Notes: a model not told the origin generated them from the sequence alone. DNA of 64,000 nucleotides from an uncultured Verrucomicrobiales bacterium (GCA_943789025.1 CALSSN010000004.1:151950-215949), one strand, 5' to 3'; counted from the stretch's first letter, positions 48,013 through 59,750 are shown. Made by a program: numbers and translations.

Positions 48013-49725
48013 TCAGGCGTCTTTTCCAGTTCCTGTGGTGAGGAAATGTTCGACCTGTTCAGGGAAATAGCGGTTGAGTGACTCGGTGATATGTGGCGCA
48101 GCCATGCCGAGTCCGCAGGCGCTGGTTGCCTTCATGACAGCGCCGATGTCTGCGACTTCCTCGTGCCAGGCAGCGACATCGTCGCAGGCGGCTGGTGTGG
48201 TTGCTGAATCAGGAATGCTGAGTCGTTCGGTGAGGCGGGTGGTGCCGATCCGGCAGGGGAAACATTTTCCGCATGATTCATGGGCGAAGAAAGCCATGGC
48301 GTCGTGAGCGGCAGCCACCATGTCCCGGCTGTCGTCGAAAACCATGATCCCGCCTGCGCCAAGGAAAGACCCCTTTGAGCGGATGCACGGTTCGTCGAGG
48401 GTAAGCGTGTCGAGTTCCGCTGCGCCAATAAACCCCCCTGAGAGGCCGGCCATGGTGACCGCCTGGATACTGCGGCCTTCGAGTGGGCCCCCAGCCCATT
48501 CGAAGAGAAGTTCGCCGAGGGGCATGCCGATAGGAACTTCATAGTTGCCGGGCTTCTGGATGTCGCCGGAGAGACTGATCAGTTTGGTGCCGACGTGGTC
48601 GCCTGCACCGAGGCTCTGGTACCATTCTGCGCCATTGAAGACGATGGCAGGAACCGAGCAGAGGGTTTCCACGTTGTTCACTGCGGTGGGCTTGTCCATG
48701 AAGCCGTGAGTGACCGGAAAGGGAGGTTTGTTGCGAGGGAACGGGTGCTTGCCCTCGAGTGAGTTGAGGAGCGACCCCTCTTCGCCACAGATGTAGGCTC
48801 CTGCACCACGCCGGATATGGATGTTGAAGTTACACGGCGAACCGAAGATTCCCTCGCCCAGAATGCCTGCCGCCTCTGCCTCGTCGATCGCCTGCTGGAG
48901 GATCGCTTCGATCTCCGGGTATTCGTAGCGCAGGTAGATGAACCCCCAGGCGGCACCGGTGGCGAACCCCGCGAGGGCCATGCCTTCAAGGAGGGCGTGC
49001 GGGTCGTGCTCCATGAGAGTGCGGTCTTTGAAGCACCCGGGTTCGCCTTCATCGGCATTGCAGACAATGGTTTTCGGGTCACCGGGAGCTTCGGCAACCG
49101 CCTTCCATTTCACCCCAGTGGGGAAGCCGGCCCCGCCGCGCCCGGCGAGTCCGGATTCGGTGACCAGCGTGACGATGTCTTCCGGTGAAGCATCCTCAAT
49201 GGCGGCTTTCAGAGCAAGGTAGCCACCGGATTTCTGGTAGCCTGCGAGGGTGGCGCGCCCCGGCTCACGGATACTGGCGAAACAGCATTCGGTGATATTT
49301 CCCGGGTTCGGGACGGGAAGAGGTGAGGGTTGGGGGGTGAGCTCGGAGACGCTGCGCCCGACCCTGACTTCGTCTCCCACAATGACGGGCACCATGTCGT
49401 CGCAGCGCCCGGCGCAGGGCATCGCGGTGGCGCCCTCGGAACGAAGAGCCTCGAGGATTTCGTTCCCGCCATGGAGGCAGCAGACGTTCCCAGTACAGAC
49501 CCGCGGGGCGGATTTGCCCGGGGCTTCAGTCGAAAAATGGTGGTAGAAAGTAACCGTGCCGAAAAGTTCGGCGACAGGGATCCCCAGGCCGCTGGCGACA
49601 GTTTCAATAGTGGTGTTACTCAGGTAGCCGTCTCGATCATGAAAGGCGTGCAGGAGAGGCAGCAGCGGGGCGGGCTTGTTACGCCAGCGATCGAGTAATT
49701 CCTGGTCAGGAGTGGGAGTAGACAT
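48013..49725 (-). CDS. NAD-dependent formate dehydrogenase NuoE-NuoF-type fusion subunit (FdsG-FdsB-like)
   Basis: N-term NuoE-like (VCTGNVCCLHGGNEIL...CAGRCDDM), C-term NuoF-like (GRGGAGFPTGVKWK, CNADEGEPGCFKDR, ESCGKCFPCRIGT). Start chosen at MSTPTPDQELL. Confidence 0.9.
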   Translation of the reverse strand: MSTPTPDQELLDRWRNKPAPLLPLLHAFHDRDGYLSNTTIETVASGLGIPVAELFGTVTFYHHFSTEAPGKSAPRVCTGNVCCLHGGNEILEALRSEGATAMPCAGRCDDMVPVIVGDEVRVGRSVSELTPQPSPLPVPNPGNITECCFASIREPGRATLAGYQKSGGYLALKAAIEDASPEDIVTLVTESGLAGRGGAGFPTGVKWKAVAEAPGDPKTIVCNADEGEPGCFKDRTLMEHDPHALLEGMALAGFATGAAWGFIYLRYEYPEIEAILQQAIDEAEAAGILGEGIFGSPCNFNIHIRRGAGAYICGEEGSLLNSLEGKHPFPRNKPPFPVTHGFMDKPTAVNNVETLCSVPAIVFNGAEWYQSLGAGDHVGTKLISLSGDIQKPGNYEVPIGMPLGELLFEWAGGPLEGRSIQAVTMAGLSGGFIGAAELDTLTLDEPCIRSKGSFLGAGGIMVFDDSRDMVAAAHDAMAFFAHESCGKCFPCRIGTTRLTERLSIPDSATTPAACDDVAAWHEEVADIGAVMKATSACGLGMAAPHITESLNRYFPEQVEHFLTTGTGKDA

Positions 49726-50010
49726 TGCTGGAAGCTCCAAGAAAAATGATTGGGAGATGAGGACGGGACGTTTACTGAGAAAAACTTTGCAGTTGCGGTG
49801 GCAGAATTCTCCTGTTTCTCCCATAAAAAGTAGGGGCGAATTGCTTTGGAACAAGGGAATTAATGACGGAAAGGAAGACCGATCTTTGATCCCTTGTGGG
49901 TTGCCGGTGACCGGAAGCATCCTCAAGTCAATTTCTTGCCCTCAACGTGGTTTCCTGTAAGGAAGACAAGGCGCTGGGAAGCAAGCGCCTGATTTTGCCA
50001 GCCAGTCGTC

Positions 50011-52476
50011 ATGGAAATTCGAACTGAAGATTACGAAAAACTGGGGGCCTTCTACCTTGGGCGTCCCTACGACCTGAAGAAGAAAGCACTCGAGGACGAC
50101 CTCGTTCTCTACGATTCGAAAGACCTGGTCACCCACGGGGTGGTTCTGGGCATGACCGGATCGGGAAAGACCGGCCTCTGTATGGCGCTTCTGGAAGAAG
50201 CCGCAATGGATAACATCCCTGCTTTGGTCATCGACCCGAAAGGTGACATTGCGAACTTACTTCTTACCTTTCCTGACCTTGCTGCCTCTGATTTTCGTCC
50301 TTGGATCAACGAGGGCGATGCCAAAAAGAAAGGCGTGTCTCCGGATCAACATGCGGCCAACCAGGCGGCTCTCTGGGAAAAGGGTTTGGCCGAGTGGGGG
50401 CAGCCGAAAGAGCGCATCCGGCGGTTTCGTGAGAAGGTCGATCTTTCCGTCTTCACCCCCGGTTCGAACGCGGGTCTACCGGTCTCGATTCTCAGTTCCC
50501 TCGACGTGCCTGAGTTTGAGATCCTGGATGATTCCGAGCTTTTTTCTGAGCGGATTGAGTCGACGGTTTCCTCCCTTCTTTCGCTCATTGGCGAGGATGC
50601 CGATCCTCTTCAGGATCCTGCGCACATTCTCTTTTCGAATATTTTCGCCCACCATTGGCGGGCCGGGCAGAACGTGACCCTGGAGGTCCTGATCCGCAGC
50701 ATCCAGCAGCCGCCCTTCGATCGGATCGGAATCATGGATCTCGAGTCGGTGATGCCTGAAAAAGAGCGCTTCGCATTGGCCATGAAGCTGAACAATCTGC
50801 TCGCCTCCCCGGGGTTCCAGACCTGGCTCGAAGGCGAGCCGCTCGATATCAAGCGGATGCTGCACACCCCGGAGGGCAAACCTCGCATCTCGATTTTTTC
50901 GATCGCGCATCTCGGAGATGAGGAACGGATGTTTTTTGTCTCTCTGCTGCTTAACCAGACCCTCGGGTGGATGCGATCGCAGTCCGGCACCAACTCCCTG
51001 CGCGCGATGCTCTACATGGACGAGATTTACGGCTACCTCCCGCCCACGGCAAACCCCCCGTCAAAAAAGCCGATGATGACGATCCTCAAGCAAGGGCGCG
51101 CCTTTGGTCTGGGAACGCTGCTGGCCACCCAGAATCCGGTCGATCTCGACTACAAGGCGCTTTCCAACACCGGCACGTGGTTTCTTGGGCGGCTTCAGAC
51201 TGAGCGGGATAAGATGCGGGTGCTTGATGGCCTTGAGGGAGCCGCGGCCGAGGGCGATAAGGGCTTCGACCGAGGGGCCATGGAGGAACTGCTCGCGGGA
51301 CTGGGTGCGCGGGTCTTTCTGATGAATAACGTCCACAACGATGCGCCATTCACTTTTCACGTCCGTTGGGTCATGTCTTACCTGCGCGGGCCTCTCGCCC
51401 GCCGCCAGATCAAGCAACTGATGGACCCCGTTCGCGCAGAAAAAACCGCCATGGCAGCGAGTTCCTCTGGTCTCGCTCCTGCAGGAGGAGCACCCGCCGG
51501 CAGCGAGCTTGCTGGGGCAGCCCCGTCCCTCCGACCCGTTGCTGCGCCCCGCCCGAATCTTCCTAAGGGAGTGGACGAGTTTTTCCTTCGTCCTCAGGGC
51601 ACGCCCGAGGGGGCGGGAATTACCTACCACCCGTGCCTTCTCAAGGCGGTCAGCGTGCGCTATTGCGACGCAAAGAAAGGGCTCGATGGCGAGCGGGTTC
51701 TTGTCCGCCTCAATCCGATCGACCTTGATCTGGGCAGGATTGACTTTCGCGCCGAGAATGAACTGCCCGAGGGCGTAAATTTCGCAGACCTTGACCTTGC
51801 CCCGGTTGCCGGAGCCTCTTTTGCCGGCTTACCAGGGGAGGCGTTGAAATCGGCTACCTACTCTCGGCTGAAGAAGGAGATTGTGGATTGGGCTTACCAG
51901 AACGACCATCTCGTCCTCATGAAGAGCTCGCTGACGGGGGCGTATTCGAGGTTTGGCGAATCCGAGGCGGATTTTCGCGCCCGCCTCGTTCACGATGCCC
52001 GTGAGGTCCGTGATGAGAAAGTCGCTGCGCTGCGCAGCAAGTACGAGAAGAAAGTCGATCAGATCGAAGCGAGTCTCCAGCGCGCTTCGGACCGTCTCGA
52101 AGATCAGAAAGCCCAGGCGAGCAGTGCGAAACTTGATGTCGCCATGCGTGTGGGAAATTCCATTCTCGGCGCTCTTTTTGGTGGGCGCCGATCCCGTTCC
52201 TCTGCCGTGACCGGTGCCAACCGGGCGTGGAAGGAGAGTCGAGATGTCGGCCGTGCGGAGGACAAAGTAAGCAGGCTTGAAGACGAGCTTGCAGAACTTG
52301 AGGACGAGGCGGAAGAGGACGTCCGTGCGTTGCGGGAAGCGCTTGATCCGATGAAAGAAAAATTCGCACAGGAGCGGATTGACCCTTACAAGAAAAACTG
52401 TTCGCCTCAAGCTACTGGTATCCTGTGGTTGCCGTATGTTGAAAATCCAAAACCTCGGAGGGGTGCGGCATGGTAA
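50011..52476 (+). CDS. HerA/FtsK-like P-loop ATPase (DUF87/DUF853-like)
   Basis: GVVLGMTGSGKTGLCMALLEEA, ALVIDPKGDIANLLLTFP, YMDEIYGYLPP, C-terminal coiled-coil. Confidence 0.85.
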   Translation: MEIRTEDYEKLGAFYLGRPYDLKKKALEDDLVLYDSKDLVTHGVVLGMTGSGKTGLCMALLEEAAMDNIPALVIDPKGDIANLLLTFPDLAASDFRPWINEGDAKKKGVSPDQHAANQAALWEKGLAEWGQPKERIRRFREKVDLSVFTPGSNAGLPVSILSSLDVPEFEILDDSELFSERIESTVSSLLSLIGEDADPLQDPAHILFSNIFAHHWRAGQNVTLEVLIRSIQQPPFDRIGIMDLESVMPEKERFALAMKLNNLLASPGFQTWLEGEPLDIKRMLHTPEGKPRISIFSIAHLGDEERMFFVSLLLNQTLGWMRSQSGTNSLRAMLYMDEIYGYLPPTANPPSKKPMMTILKQGRAFGLGTLLATQNPVDLDYKALSNTGTWFLGRLQTERDKMRVLDGLEGAAAEGDKGFDRGAMEELLAGLGARVFLMNNVHNDAPFTFHVRWVMSYLRGPLARRQIKQLMDPVRAEKTAMAASSSGLAPAGGAPAGSELAGAAPSLRPVAAPRPNLPKGVDEFFLRPQGTPEGAGITYHPCLLKAVSVRYCDAKKGLDGERVLVRLNPIDLDLGRIDFRAENELPEGVNFADLDLAPVAGASFAGLPGEALKSATYSRLKKEIVDWAYQNDHLVLMKSSLTGAYSRFGESEADFRARLVHDAREVRDEKVAALRSKYEKKVDQIEASLQRASDRLEDQKAQASSAKLDVAMRVGNSILGALFGGRRSRSSAVTGANRAWKESRDVGRAEDKVSRLEDELAELEDEAEEDVRALREALDPMKEKFAQERIDPYKKNCSPQATGILWLPYVENPKPRRGAAW

Positions 52477-52580
52477 AGATGAAGAATTGCAGCAGCGATA
52501 GAAGGAACTTTTTGCCTCTTCCCGAACTACAGGTCATCATCTACTAGTGTTTCCGCCGGCCAGAGGCCAGATTCATTGCA

Positions 52581-55273
52581 ATGAGCGATCGCTACGACAT
52601 TAAAGCCAAAATAGCCGAGGGCGGGCTCGGTGCTGTTTATGTGGCGCACGATCGGAATCTCGATCGTGAGGTGGCTTTGAAGCGGGTTCTCCCCGAGGCA
52701 CTGGGCGAAGATAAGAACGCCGCCATCGACCTGATCAAAGAGGCGCGTGTGCTCTCCGCTCTCCAGCACCCGAACATTGTCACGGTTTACGATGTCGGCC
52801 AAGATGCCAGAGGACCTTACGTGGTTATGGAACTCCTCAAGGGCGAGACTCTTGATAAGACGATCAAACGCGGAGCACTCCCGAAAAGTGACTTTGAGCA
52901 ACTGGTCTCGCAGTGCCTCGAGGGACTCGTCGCCGCGCAGGCAGTCGGCCTCGTTCACCGTGACCTCAAGCCGGCCAATATCATGGTCATCTGGCACGCT
53001 ACCGGGAAGTTCCAGCTCAAGATTCTTGACTTCGGTCTGGCCAAGCTCTCGAAGCACCCGAGTAAGCAGACGATCGACCAGTATGACTCGATCATGGGGT
53101 CGATTTATTTCATGGCACCCGAGCAGTTTGAGCGCACGCCACTTGATGGGCGGACTGACCTTTACGCGATGGCAGCCATTTTTTATTACTGCCTGACGAC
53201 GCATTATCCCTTTCAGGGGGAGACCGCCTATGAGGTCATGGGGTCGCACCTGACGCACAAGTACACGCCACTTGAAAAATTACGGCCAGATCTCCCCGAG
53301 TGGATCGCAAGCTGGCTCGACTGGTTGATGGACCGGCAGGCAAAGCACCGGCCGGTCGACGCGAAAGAGGCATTGGCTTTCTTTCGGAAAGAGAGTTTCC
53401 GCAACAAGGCAGAAAGGGAAGCCTTTGCTGCCGGAAAACGAGGAGAAAGTCGCCGCCGCAAAAGCTGCGGCAGGCGAAAGCTCTGATGCCGGGCAAGAGG
53501 TTGTCAAAGCAACTCCGTCCCGACGCCTCCAGCCACCGGAAAAAAAGACTGAAAATACTGCACAAGGCCGGCCGAGCGGTAAGCCTGTGGCAGCCATTCC
53601 GGTTGCGGACGAGGATGACGATGGGGTGCAGGTTGCTGAGGTCGTTGTCGATGACGACGAGGATCTGACTGGAGCGACTGCTGTGATCCTCGAGGACGAG
53701 GCCTCCTCCTCAGGACCGGTCCTCGCCACGGGGGCAGACAAGGAGCACGCGATTTCGATCGAAGGCTTCGTTGTCGAGGAAGGCGATGAAGCGGCGAAAA
53801 AACCGAAGATTCCAAAATGGCTTTTCATCACCCTTCCTCTGATTCTACTCGGCGGCGGAATTCCGGCGGTGATGAACCTAGTGGATAGAAAAGCCCACAA
53901 CACACGCATCGAGCGTATCACGGAGATGTCGGAAGCTGACAAGCTTGAAGGCACCGTGGAAGATGTAAAGCTGCTACTCGGCTTTCTTGAGGGAGGAGGG
54001 CACAGTTCTGAAGAATACGGTGTGATGGCCGCTTCGATCCTCGCGAGGATTCAGGGTGGACGGTGTCGATGAAGCCATCTGTCAGGGGATTTCGAAAGCC
54101 AGGGGTGACGGCAGAATCAACCTCGTGCGGGGTCATCGGCATGCGTGAATACTCCGACGGGGGTTCATTATGTTTTCAAGGAGTTAGCGAACCCGAAAGT
54201 CCCCACCCACCTCTCGGCGTGGAACACCCTTGGTCTGATTGCTCGCAGTTCGGATGTTCCGGCGATGATCGCGGCGCTGGATGCGATTCGTACCGGGGAT
54301 GATGCCAAAGACTCAAAGCAACGGATGTTCGCCCAAGGAGGCAATTATCAGTGTGTGTGAGAGCATTGCTAACGAGGAGCAGCGGGCAAAAGAAGTGCTC
54401 CAGGCCATCAAGCAGGTTTCCAACGAAGAAACTCAGAAAGCACTGCTTCAAATCGCAGGTCGTCTTAGTACGCAGCAGGTAAGAAACCGACTGCGAGCGC
54501 TTCTCAGAGATAAGAAGCTCGCGATTCAAGCGGCTCGTGCCATCGGCGAATGGAAGAACACGGAACCCATGGAGGATCTTCTCGAATTTCTCAAAACAGC
54601 CAAAAATGACGGCGAAAAGCTTGTGGCACTTCAGAGCCTGGCTGCGATCAACATGCGCCCGAGCAGCAGAGCTCACGCGAAGACGATCGCTCTTCTTGCA
54701 GAAGCCTCCAAATACGTTCCTCCCAAGCGATCAAGGGAGAAAAATACTCTCCTCGCAGCGATGGCGCTGCTTCCCGACCGGACAGCGAAGCCCACCATCG
54801 AGAAAATCGGGGGAGCCGCCTTCAAATCTCTACTTCCGACTTATCTCAAGGAGAATGCGAAGGCGCTTCAGGGAGTTGTGAAGGTGAATGGACCTACGAA
54901 TGTCGGTGCCGATAAGGCACTGATCCTTGGGGAGGGCGCGCGTCTTTCCGGTGGAATAATCACGAACTGGAGCGGGGCTGATTCCTCACTGAAGTGGGAG
55001 GTCGCGATCAGCAAAGCCGGGCGATACAAAGTGATCGTGGAGCAGGGCTCGGAGGCGAAAAAGCCCGGATCCTATCGGCTGATGGTGGCGGATCTTAATG
55101 TCGAAATCACGCCGAAAAACACCGGCAGTAAGTCCACTTTTGAGGAGGTAAATGTGGGAACGTGTAAGTTTCCGGAAGCGGGGAATTATTCGATCTGGAT
55201 TCAGCCGATCAAGATGCCAGATGATGGGGCCTGGCTGATGGATTTGAAGAGCCTCAAGTTGCAGCCGAAGTGA
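52581..55273 (+). CDS. Membrane Ser/Thr protein kinase with TM, HEAT-like repeats and C-terminal beta-sandwich; interrupted by several apparent 1-nt indels
   Basis: IAEGGLGAVYVAHDRNLDREVALKRV, HRDLKPANIM, DFGLAKLS; TM IPKWLFITLPLILLGGGIPAVMNLV. Frame changes near 53420, 54055, 54120-54135, 54335. Confidence 0.75.
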
Positions 55274-55311
55274 GGCGAACAAATTGCCTGTCTTGCCTGC
55301 GTTGATGGCAG

Positions 55312-55846
55312 ATGATATCTACAGCCATGCTTCGATCGATTCAGGCCATTTGCAGGACCATTCGAAGAGGAAATCTTCCCAGGGTTCTCTTCTTGAGTCT
55401 TTGCGCTGCTCAGTTTTGCTCTCTGGTATCTTGTGAGGTTGCTCCAGAGGTGGCGTCTCGGAGGGCGTATATTCATGCCGAGCCGGCGGGGGAATTATTT
55501 TATTGGTCGAAGATTTCATCTCAAAGGAACGCGACTTTGGGGCTACCTTCGGCGGCCCCGTGAACCGTGGAACAGAGCACGCCTGGTCATGATGAATGAG
55601 TCGGTGAAGAGACAGCCCGACCGGCTTCCCGAGCTCAACGAAAATGGCCCAAGTTACGGTTATGACCATAATTACGAATACCGAATTCAGGGAAGGTATT
55701 CGGGTGGGGAAGTGTATGACCCGAACAGCAACCTTGTCGTCCCTGAGTTTGTTCTCACAGGATACTCTCTGATAAACAGGGGCGGCGGATTCCTGATCAG
55801 ACCAGGTGATATGGGAAATCAGAGGCGGTTGCCTGAACTTTGGTAA
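55312..55846 (+). CDS. Small putative lipoprotein with apparent frameshift near 55545
   Basis: MISTAMLRSIQ...SLCAAQFCSLVSCEVAPE lipobox-like; continuation in another frame (LRRPREPWNRARLVMMNESVKRQPDRLPELNENG). Confidence 0.45.
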
Positions 55847-55876
55847 CGGGGCGAGAGGCTTATTGGGAAAAAACGC

Positions 55877-56789
55877 GTGATGAGGCCAGTGGAGAAACAG
55901 GACAAGATAGATGCAGATGGAAATCCTGCCGTCGGTGTGATCGGAGGGAGTGGTCTTTATGACATGGATGCTCTGGAAGAAAGGGAAGAGGTGCGGATAA
56001 CCACCCCTTTTGGTGACCCTTCAGATGCGATTGTCTCGGGCAGGCTGGGTGGCCGAAAAGTCTGTTTTCTTCCCAGGCACGGACGCGGGCATCGGATCCT
56101 CCCCACCGAGCTGAACCACCGGGCGAACATCTACGCTCTGCGAAGTCTTGGAGTGCGTTTCATTATTGCGGTCACAGCGGTGGGAAGTCTTCGAGAAGAG
56201 TGTCGTCCGCGGGACATTGTGCTTCCGCTGCAGTTTTTTTGACCGTACTAGCCGGAGGGAGCAGCATACCTTTTTCGGGCGGGGAATTGTTGCCCACGTT
56301 GCGTTTGGCGACCCGATCTGCCCCCAGCTCCACTCCATTCTTGCTGACGTGGCTCAACAACACCATGAGGGTAAGGTGCATCCACGCGGGACCTACGTGA
56401 ACATGGACGGTCCTGCTTTCTCCACGCGGGCTGAGTCAGAGCTCAATCGGAAGATGGGGTTCGATGTGATCGGCATGACCAATGTCGCTGAGGCCAAGCT
56501 TGCGCGTGAGGCGGAAATCTCCTTTGCTACCCTTGCCATGGTGACCGACTACGATTGTTGGAAGGTTGAGGAAGAGCCGGTCAATGCTCAGACTGTCATT
56601 GGGCACCTTACGGCCAATGCGGAAGCAGCCAAAAAAATTGTGGCCGAAACCATCGTTCGGATTCCCGAAGATTCCGCCTGGGAATCCCATCGTTCTCTCG
56701 ACATGGCCTTGGTGACTGCGAAAGAGCTCTGGCCGAAAGATGCCACAGACTCTCTTCAGGCAATCTTAGGCAGGTTCATGGACCGATGA
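55877..56789 (+). CDS. mtnP: S-methyl-5'-thioadenosine phosphorylase-like purine nucleoside phosphorylase, frameshifted at poly-T 56234..56240
   Basis: [45 protein letters not shown], then frame change, then [35 protein letters not shown]. Confidence 0.88.
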
Positions 56790-56921
56790 GGTGAGTTTTT
56801 TCCTTTTTTTGATGCCGAAATGGTGCTTCCTCGCGAGAAGGCCTTGCCCCCTGGTCATCTCGGATGTAACGGTTTGAGGTCGGAGCGATTCAAGCAAGAA
56901 ATCTACTATTTAAAAACAGGC

Positions 56922-58061
56922 ATGAGGTCCAGTTCCATCGTCAGATTGTCGTTTTTTCTCCTCGTTTTCGTTGGAGTTACAACCTCAAGTTGTCAGCGTT
57001 TTCCTGATCAGGGCCGAGGTGCGGTCTCGCCTGAGGGTGAAGCGGGCCACAACAAGGGAGGATCTGGCTCGCAGTCCGGACCTGCTTACCGTTCTTACGG
57101 TGGAGCAGGACGCACTTACTCCAACCCGCCGATGAATATCCCCAGGACCTTGCCGCCCGGGAGTAAAATCCGCTACAATTCGGTGAGTATTTCGCAGCCA
57201 CTGGTCGCCATGACCTTTGATGACGGGCCGCATCCGAGGCATACCCCACGCCTGCTCAATATTTTGAAGCAGCGGAACATCAAGGCCACCTTTTATGTGG
57301 TCGGAAACCTTGTCCAGAGCCATCCTGAAATCGTTGCCAGGATGGTTCGTGAAGGCCATGAGGTGGCCAATCATACCTGGAACCACCCTGATATCACGAA
57401 GTTGTCTGACCAGAGAACCCGCAGCGAGTTGCAGAGGACTGCTCAAGCAATTCATAAGGCCTGTGGGATTTATCCTCGCACATTTCGTCCCCCTTACGGA
57501 GCCATTACTGAGCGTCACCGGCAGTGGATTCACCGAGATTTTGGTTACCCCACAATCACATGGAATGTTGATCCCAAAGATTGGCAGCGCCCGGGTCCCT
57601 CAGTGGTAGCGAGTCGCCTTGTTTCAGGTGCACGCAAGGGCTCGATCCTTCTTGCCCACGATATTCACAGTGGCACCATCAGCGCCATGCCTAGTGCCTT
57701 GGACCAGCTTCTGGCCCGCGGCTTTCGCTTCGTCACCGTGACTCAGTTGATCAATGCCTCCGCTCTCAGGGTAGAATCCTCCGAGCAAGGCCCTGAAATC
57801 TCTGGTGAGGGGTTGGCTGGCGTTGAGAATCTTACCGAGCCGGAGGAAGAAGTCGATCAGGCGACTGAGATCACCGAAAAGACCGGGGTGGTAGAATCTG
57901 CCAAAGAACAACCAGCAGCGCTGGAAACACAGGATCTTGGAGGCGGTGATGCAGTTACCCTCAATTCCTCGGCTCCTGTGGGAGTTGCCAGCTTGGACCG
58001 GAATGGAGCGACGACCGATGCCGACCTTCTGGCAGCACCGGGATTGACCTCCAGAAATTAA
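56922..58061 (+). CDS. Polysaccharide deacetylase (NodB domain), lipoprotein
   Basis: Lipobox VTTSSCQ; VAMTFDDGPHPRHTP, HEVANHTWNHPDITKL, FRPPYGAI. Confidence 0.92.
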   Translation: MRSSSIVRLSFFLLVFVGVTTSSCQRFPDQGRGAVSPEGEAGHNKGGSGSQSGPAYRSYGGAGRTYSNPPMNIPRTLPPGSKIRYNSVSISQPLVAMTFDDGPHPRHTPRLLNILKQRNIKATFYVVGNLVQSHPEIVARMVREGHEVANHTWNHPDITKLSDQRTRSELQRTAQAIHKACGIYPRTFRPPYGAITERHRQWIHRDFGYPTITWNVDPKDWQRPGPSVVASRLVSGARKGSILLAHDIHSGTISAMPSALDQLLARGFRFVTVTQLINASALRVESSEQGPEISGEGLAGVENLTEPEEEVDQATEITEKTGVVESAKEQPAALETQDLGGGDAVTLNSSAPVGVASLDRNGATTDADLLAAPGLTSRN

Positions 58062-58615
58062 GGGAGAAGGGACTGCTTCATCCATAGCTGGCTGCCGCCT
58101 AAAGGTTTTTCTGGAAGGTCTCTTTTCTCGTGTTGGAGGAGCCACTGTTTTTTCGCGATTCCGCCTGAAAACCCGGCGAGTGAGCCGTTGCTGGCAAGAA
58201 CTCGGTGGCAAGGAAGGACAACCGGAAGCGGGTTGTGTCTGCAGGCAGTTCCAACGGCTCGGATGGCGCGTGGCCTGCCGATGCAAATTGCCATCTGCTG
58301 GTAGCTTGCTGTCAGGCCGAGAGGGATGTCGAGTAGTGCGGCCCAGACCTCTCTCTGGAAGGCGGTGCCTGTCACGTCGACGGGAAGGTCGAAGCGGTGG
58401 CGCCGGCCACTGAAATACTCTTCCAGTTGTTTCACCCCATCGTGAAGGAACTCGAGAGACCGGGAACAGGGCGGTAGATATTCTGGTGAGGGAGGAGGAC
58501 AGAGAGAGTCGAATGCAAGCCTTTGCAGTCCGTTCGAAGAAGCCACAAGCAGAAGGCTTCCAAGCGGGCTCTGATAAATGCCGTGGGCGCACCCTTGGGA
58601 AGTCGAGAGGAACAT
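58058..58615 (-). CDS. ogt: Methylated-DNA--protein-cysteine methyltransferase
   Basis: GTAFQREVWAALLDIPLGLTASY, AVGTACRHNPLPVVLPCHRVLASNGSLAGFSGG. Confidence 0.92.
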   Translation of the reverse strand: MFLSTSQGCAHGIYQSPLGSLLLVASSNGLQRLAFDSLCPPPSPEYLPPCSRSLEFLHDGVKQLEEYFSGRRHRFDLPVDVTGTAFQREVWAALLDIPLGLTASYQQMAICIGRPRAIRAVGTACRHNPLPVVLPCHRVLASNGSLAGFSGGIAKKQWLLQHEKRDLPEKPLGGSQLWMKQSLLP

Positions 58616-59155
58616 CGATGCCAGCCTACCGCAGCAGCATTGGCTGACAAGGGTGCGGGTGGGGGGGGAAGCCGGAAGAGTAGCAGATATGCGATATCTT
58701 TTGACTAATCGTCGGCAGGAGAGGATGTTGAAAGACATACCGAAGCGGGTCGCCTAGCGGGGTCGTTGCGGGTCTTTATCTGGGAAAACGATTTTCTGCT
58801 GTGTTCGACCTTTGTGGCTCAACATGCTCCGGACCGTTACTCACGTTAGGGAGGCAGAAGCAGGGTGATTGATGTCAGGCCTTGATTGGAAGGCAGATTT
58901 GATCACAGCGGCCACCCACCTGGCATTTACGGGTACGTGGGCTTATCGCCACGGACGGCACGAGTGGAAATACTTCAGCCTCGGAGGACTTCATGCTTTT
59001 GCTGTTGTTTCTTCGGGGCTGTTCTCTGCTTGCAGATTGAAAAGAATTCTAAGGGCCCGCTGGATAATGGAAGGTGGTTGCACAGGATGTCTGCCAAACT
59101 TCGCGGTGGGGGGTATTTGCAGTTCAAGAGATAGGAGTCTAGCCTCACCGGAGAT

Positions 59156-59750
59156 ATGGGGAGGAGACAAAGACCAGGACGGGTGAGCGAAGCGCGGGAG
59201 AATCGGCATGCTTCTTTTTCTCATGGCGAAGTCGCGCATCTGGATGAGGCCGGGCTTTACAGGAAGGTCGATAAGGCGGGTCCAGGTGCTTTTGTGCTCG
59301 TGCTTGACGGGGTCAAAGACCCTCATAATCTCGGTGCCTGCCTTCGGACTGCCGATGCGGCGGGTGTGATGGCGGTTCTTGTTCCCAAAGACCGTGCCTG
59401 TCCGGTGACCGAGACGGTGGCGCGAGTCGCCTGTGGTGCTGCAGCGACCGTTCCGGTTGTGCGAGCCACGAATCTGGCACGCGCTCTCAAGCGGCTTCAG
59501 GAGGCCGGGCTCTGGCTGGTGGGTACTGCGGATGAGGCGGGAAACATCTCTCTATGATGGGGACCTCTCCGGACCAGTGGGTCTTGTCATGGGGGCAGAG
59601 GAGAAAGGCTTGCGCCGTCTCACCCGTGAGGGGTGTGACTTCCTCGTGCGTATTCCCATGGCTGGGACGGTCGGCTGTCTCAATGTTTCGGTGGCTGCCG
59701 GAATTTGCCTCTTTGAGGTCCAACGCCAGAGAATTGCGTCCTCTTCATGA
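59156..59750 (+). CDS. rlmB: TrmH/SpoU-family 23S rRNA 2'-O-methyltransferase (RlmB-like), frameshifted near 59545-59556
   Basis: [24 protein letters not shown], then other frame [45 protein letters not shown]. Confidence 0.85.

Noticed and set aside
56234-56240. Programmed ribosomal frameshift at the T7 run in mtnP (and similarly at 60021..60027 in secG)
   Set aside because: Many neighbouring genes show random 1-nt indels, so sequencing or assembly error is simpler; kept only as a remote alternative.
58869-59186. Plus-strand ORFs between ogt and rlmB
   Set aside because: No domain signal, overlapping frames, and possible further frameshifts make any call unsupported.
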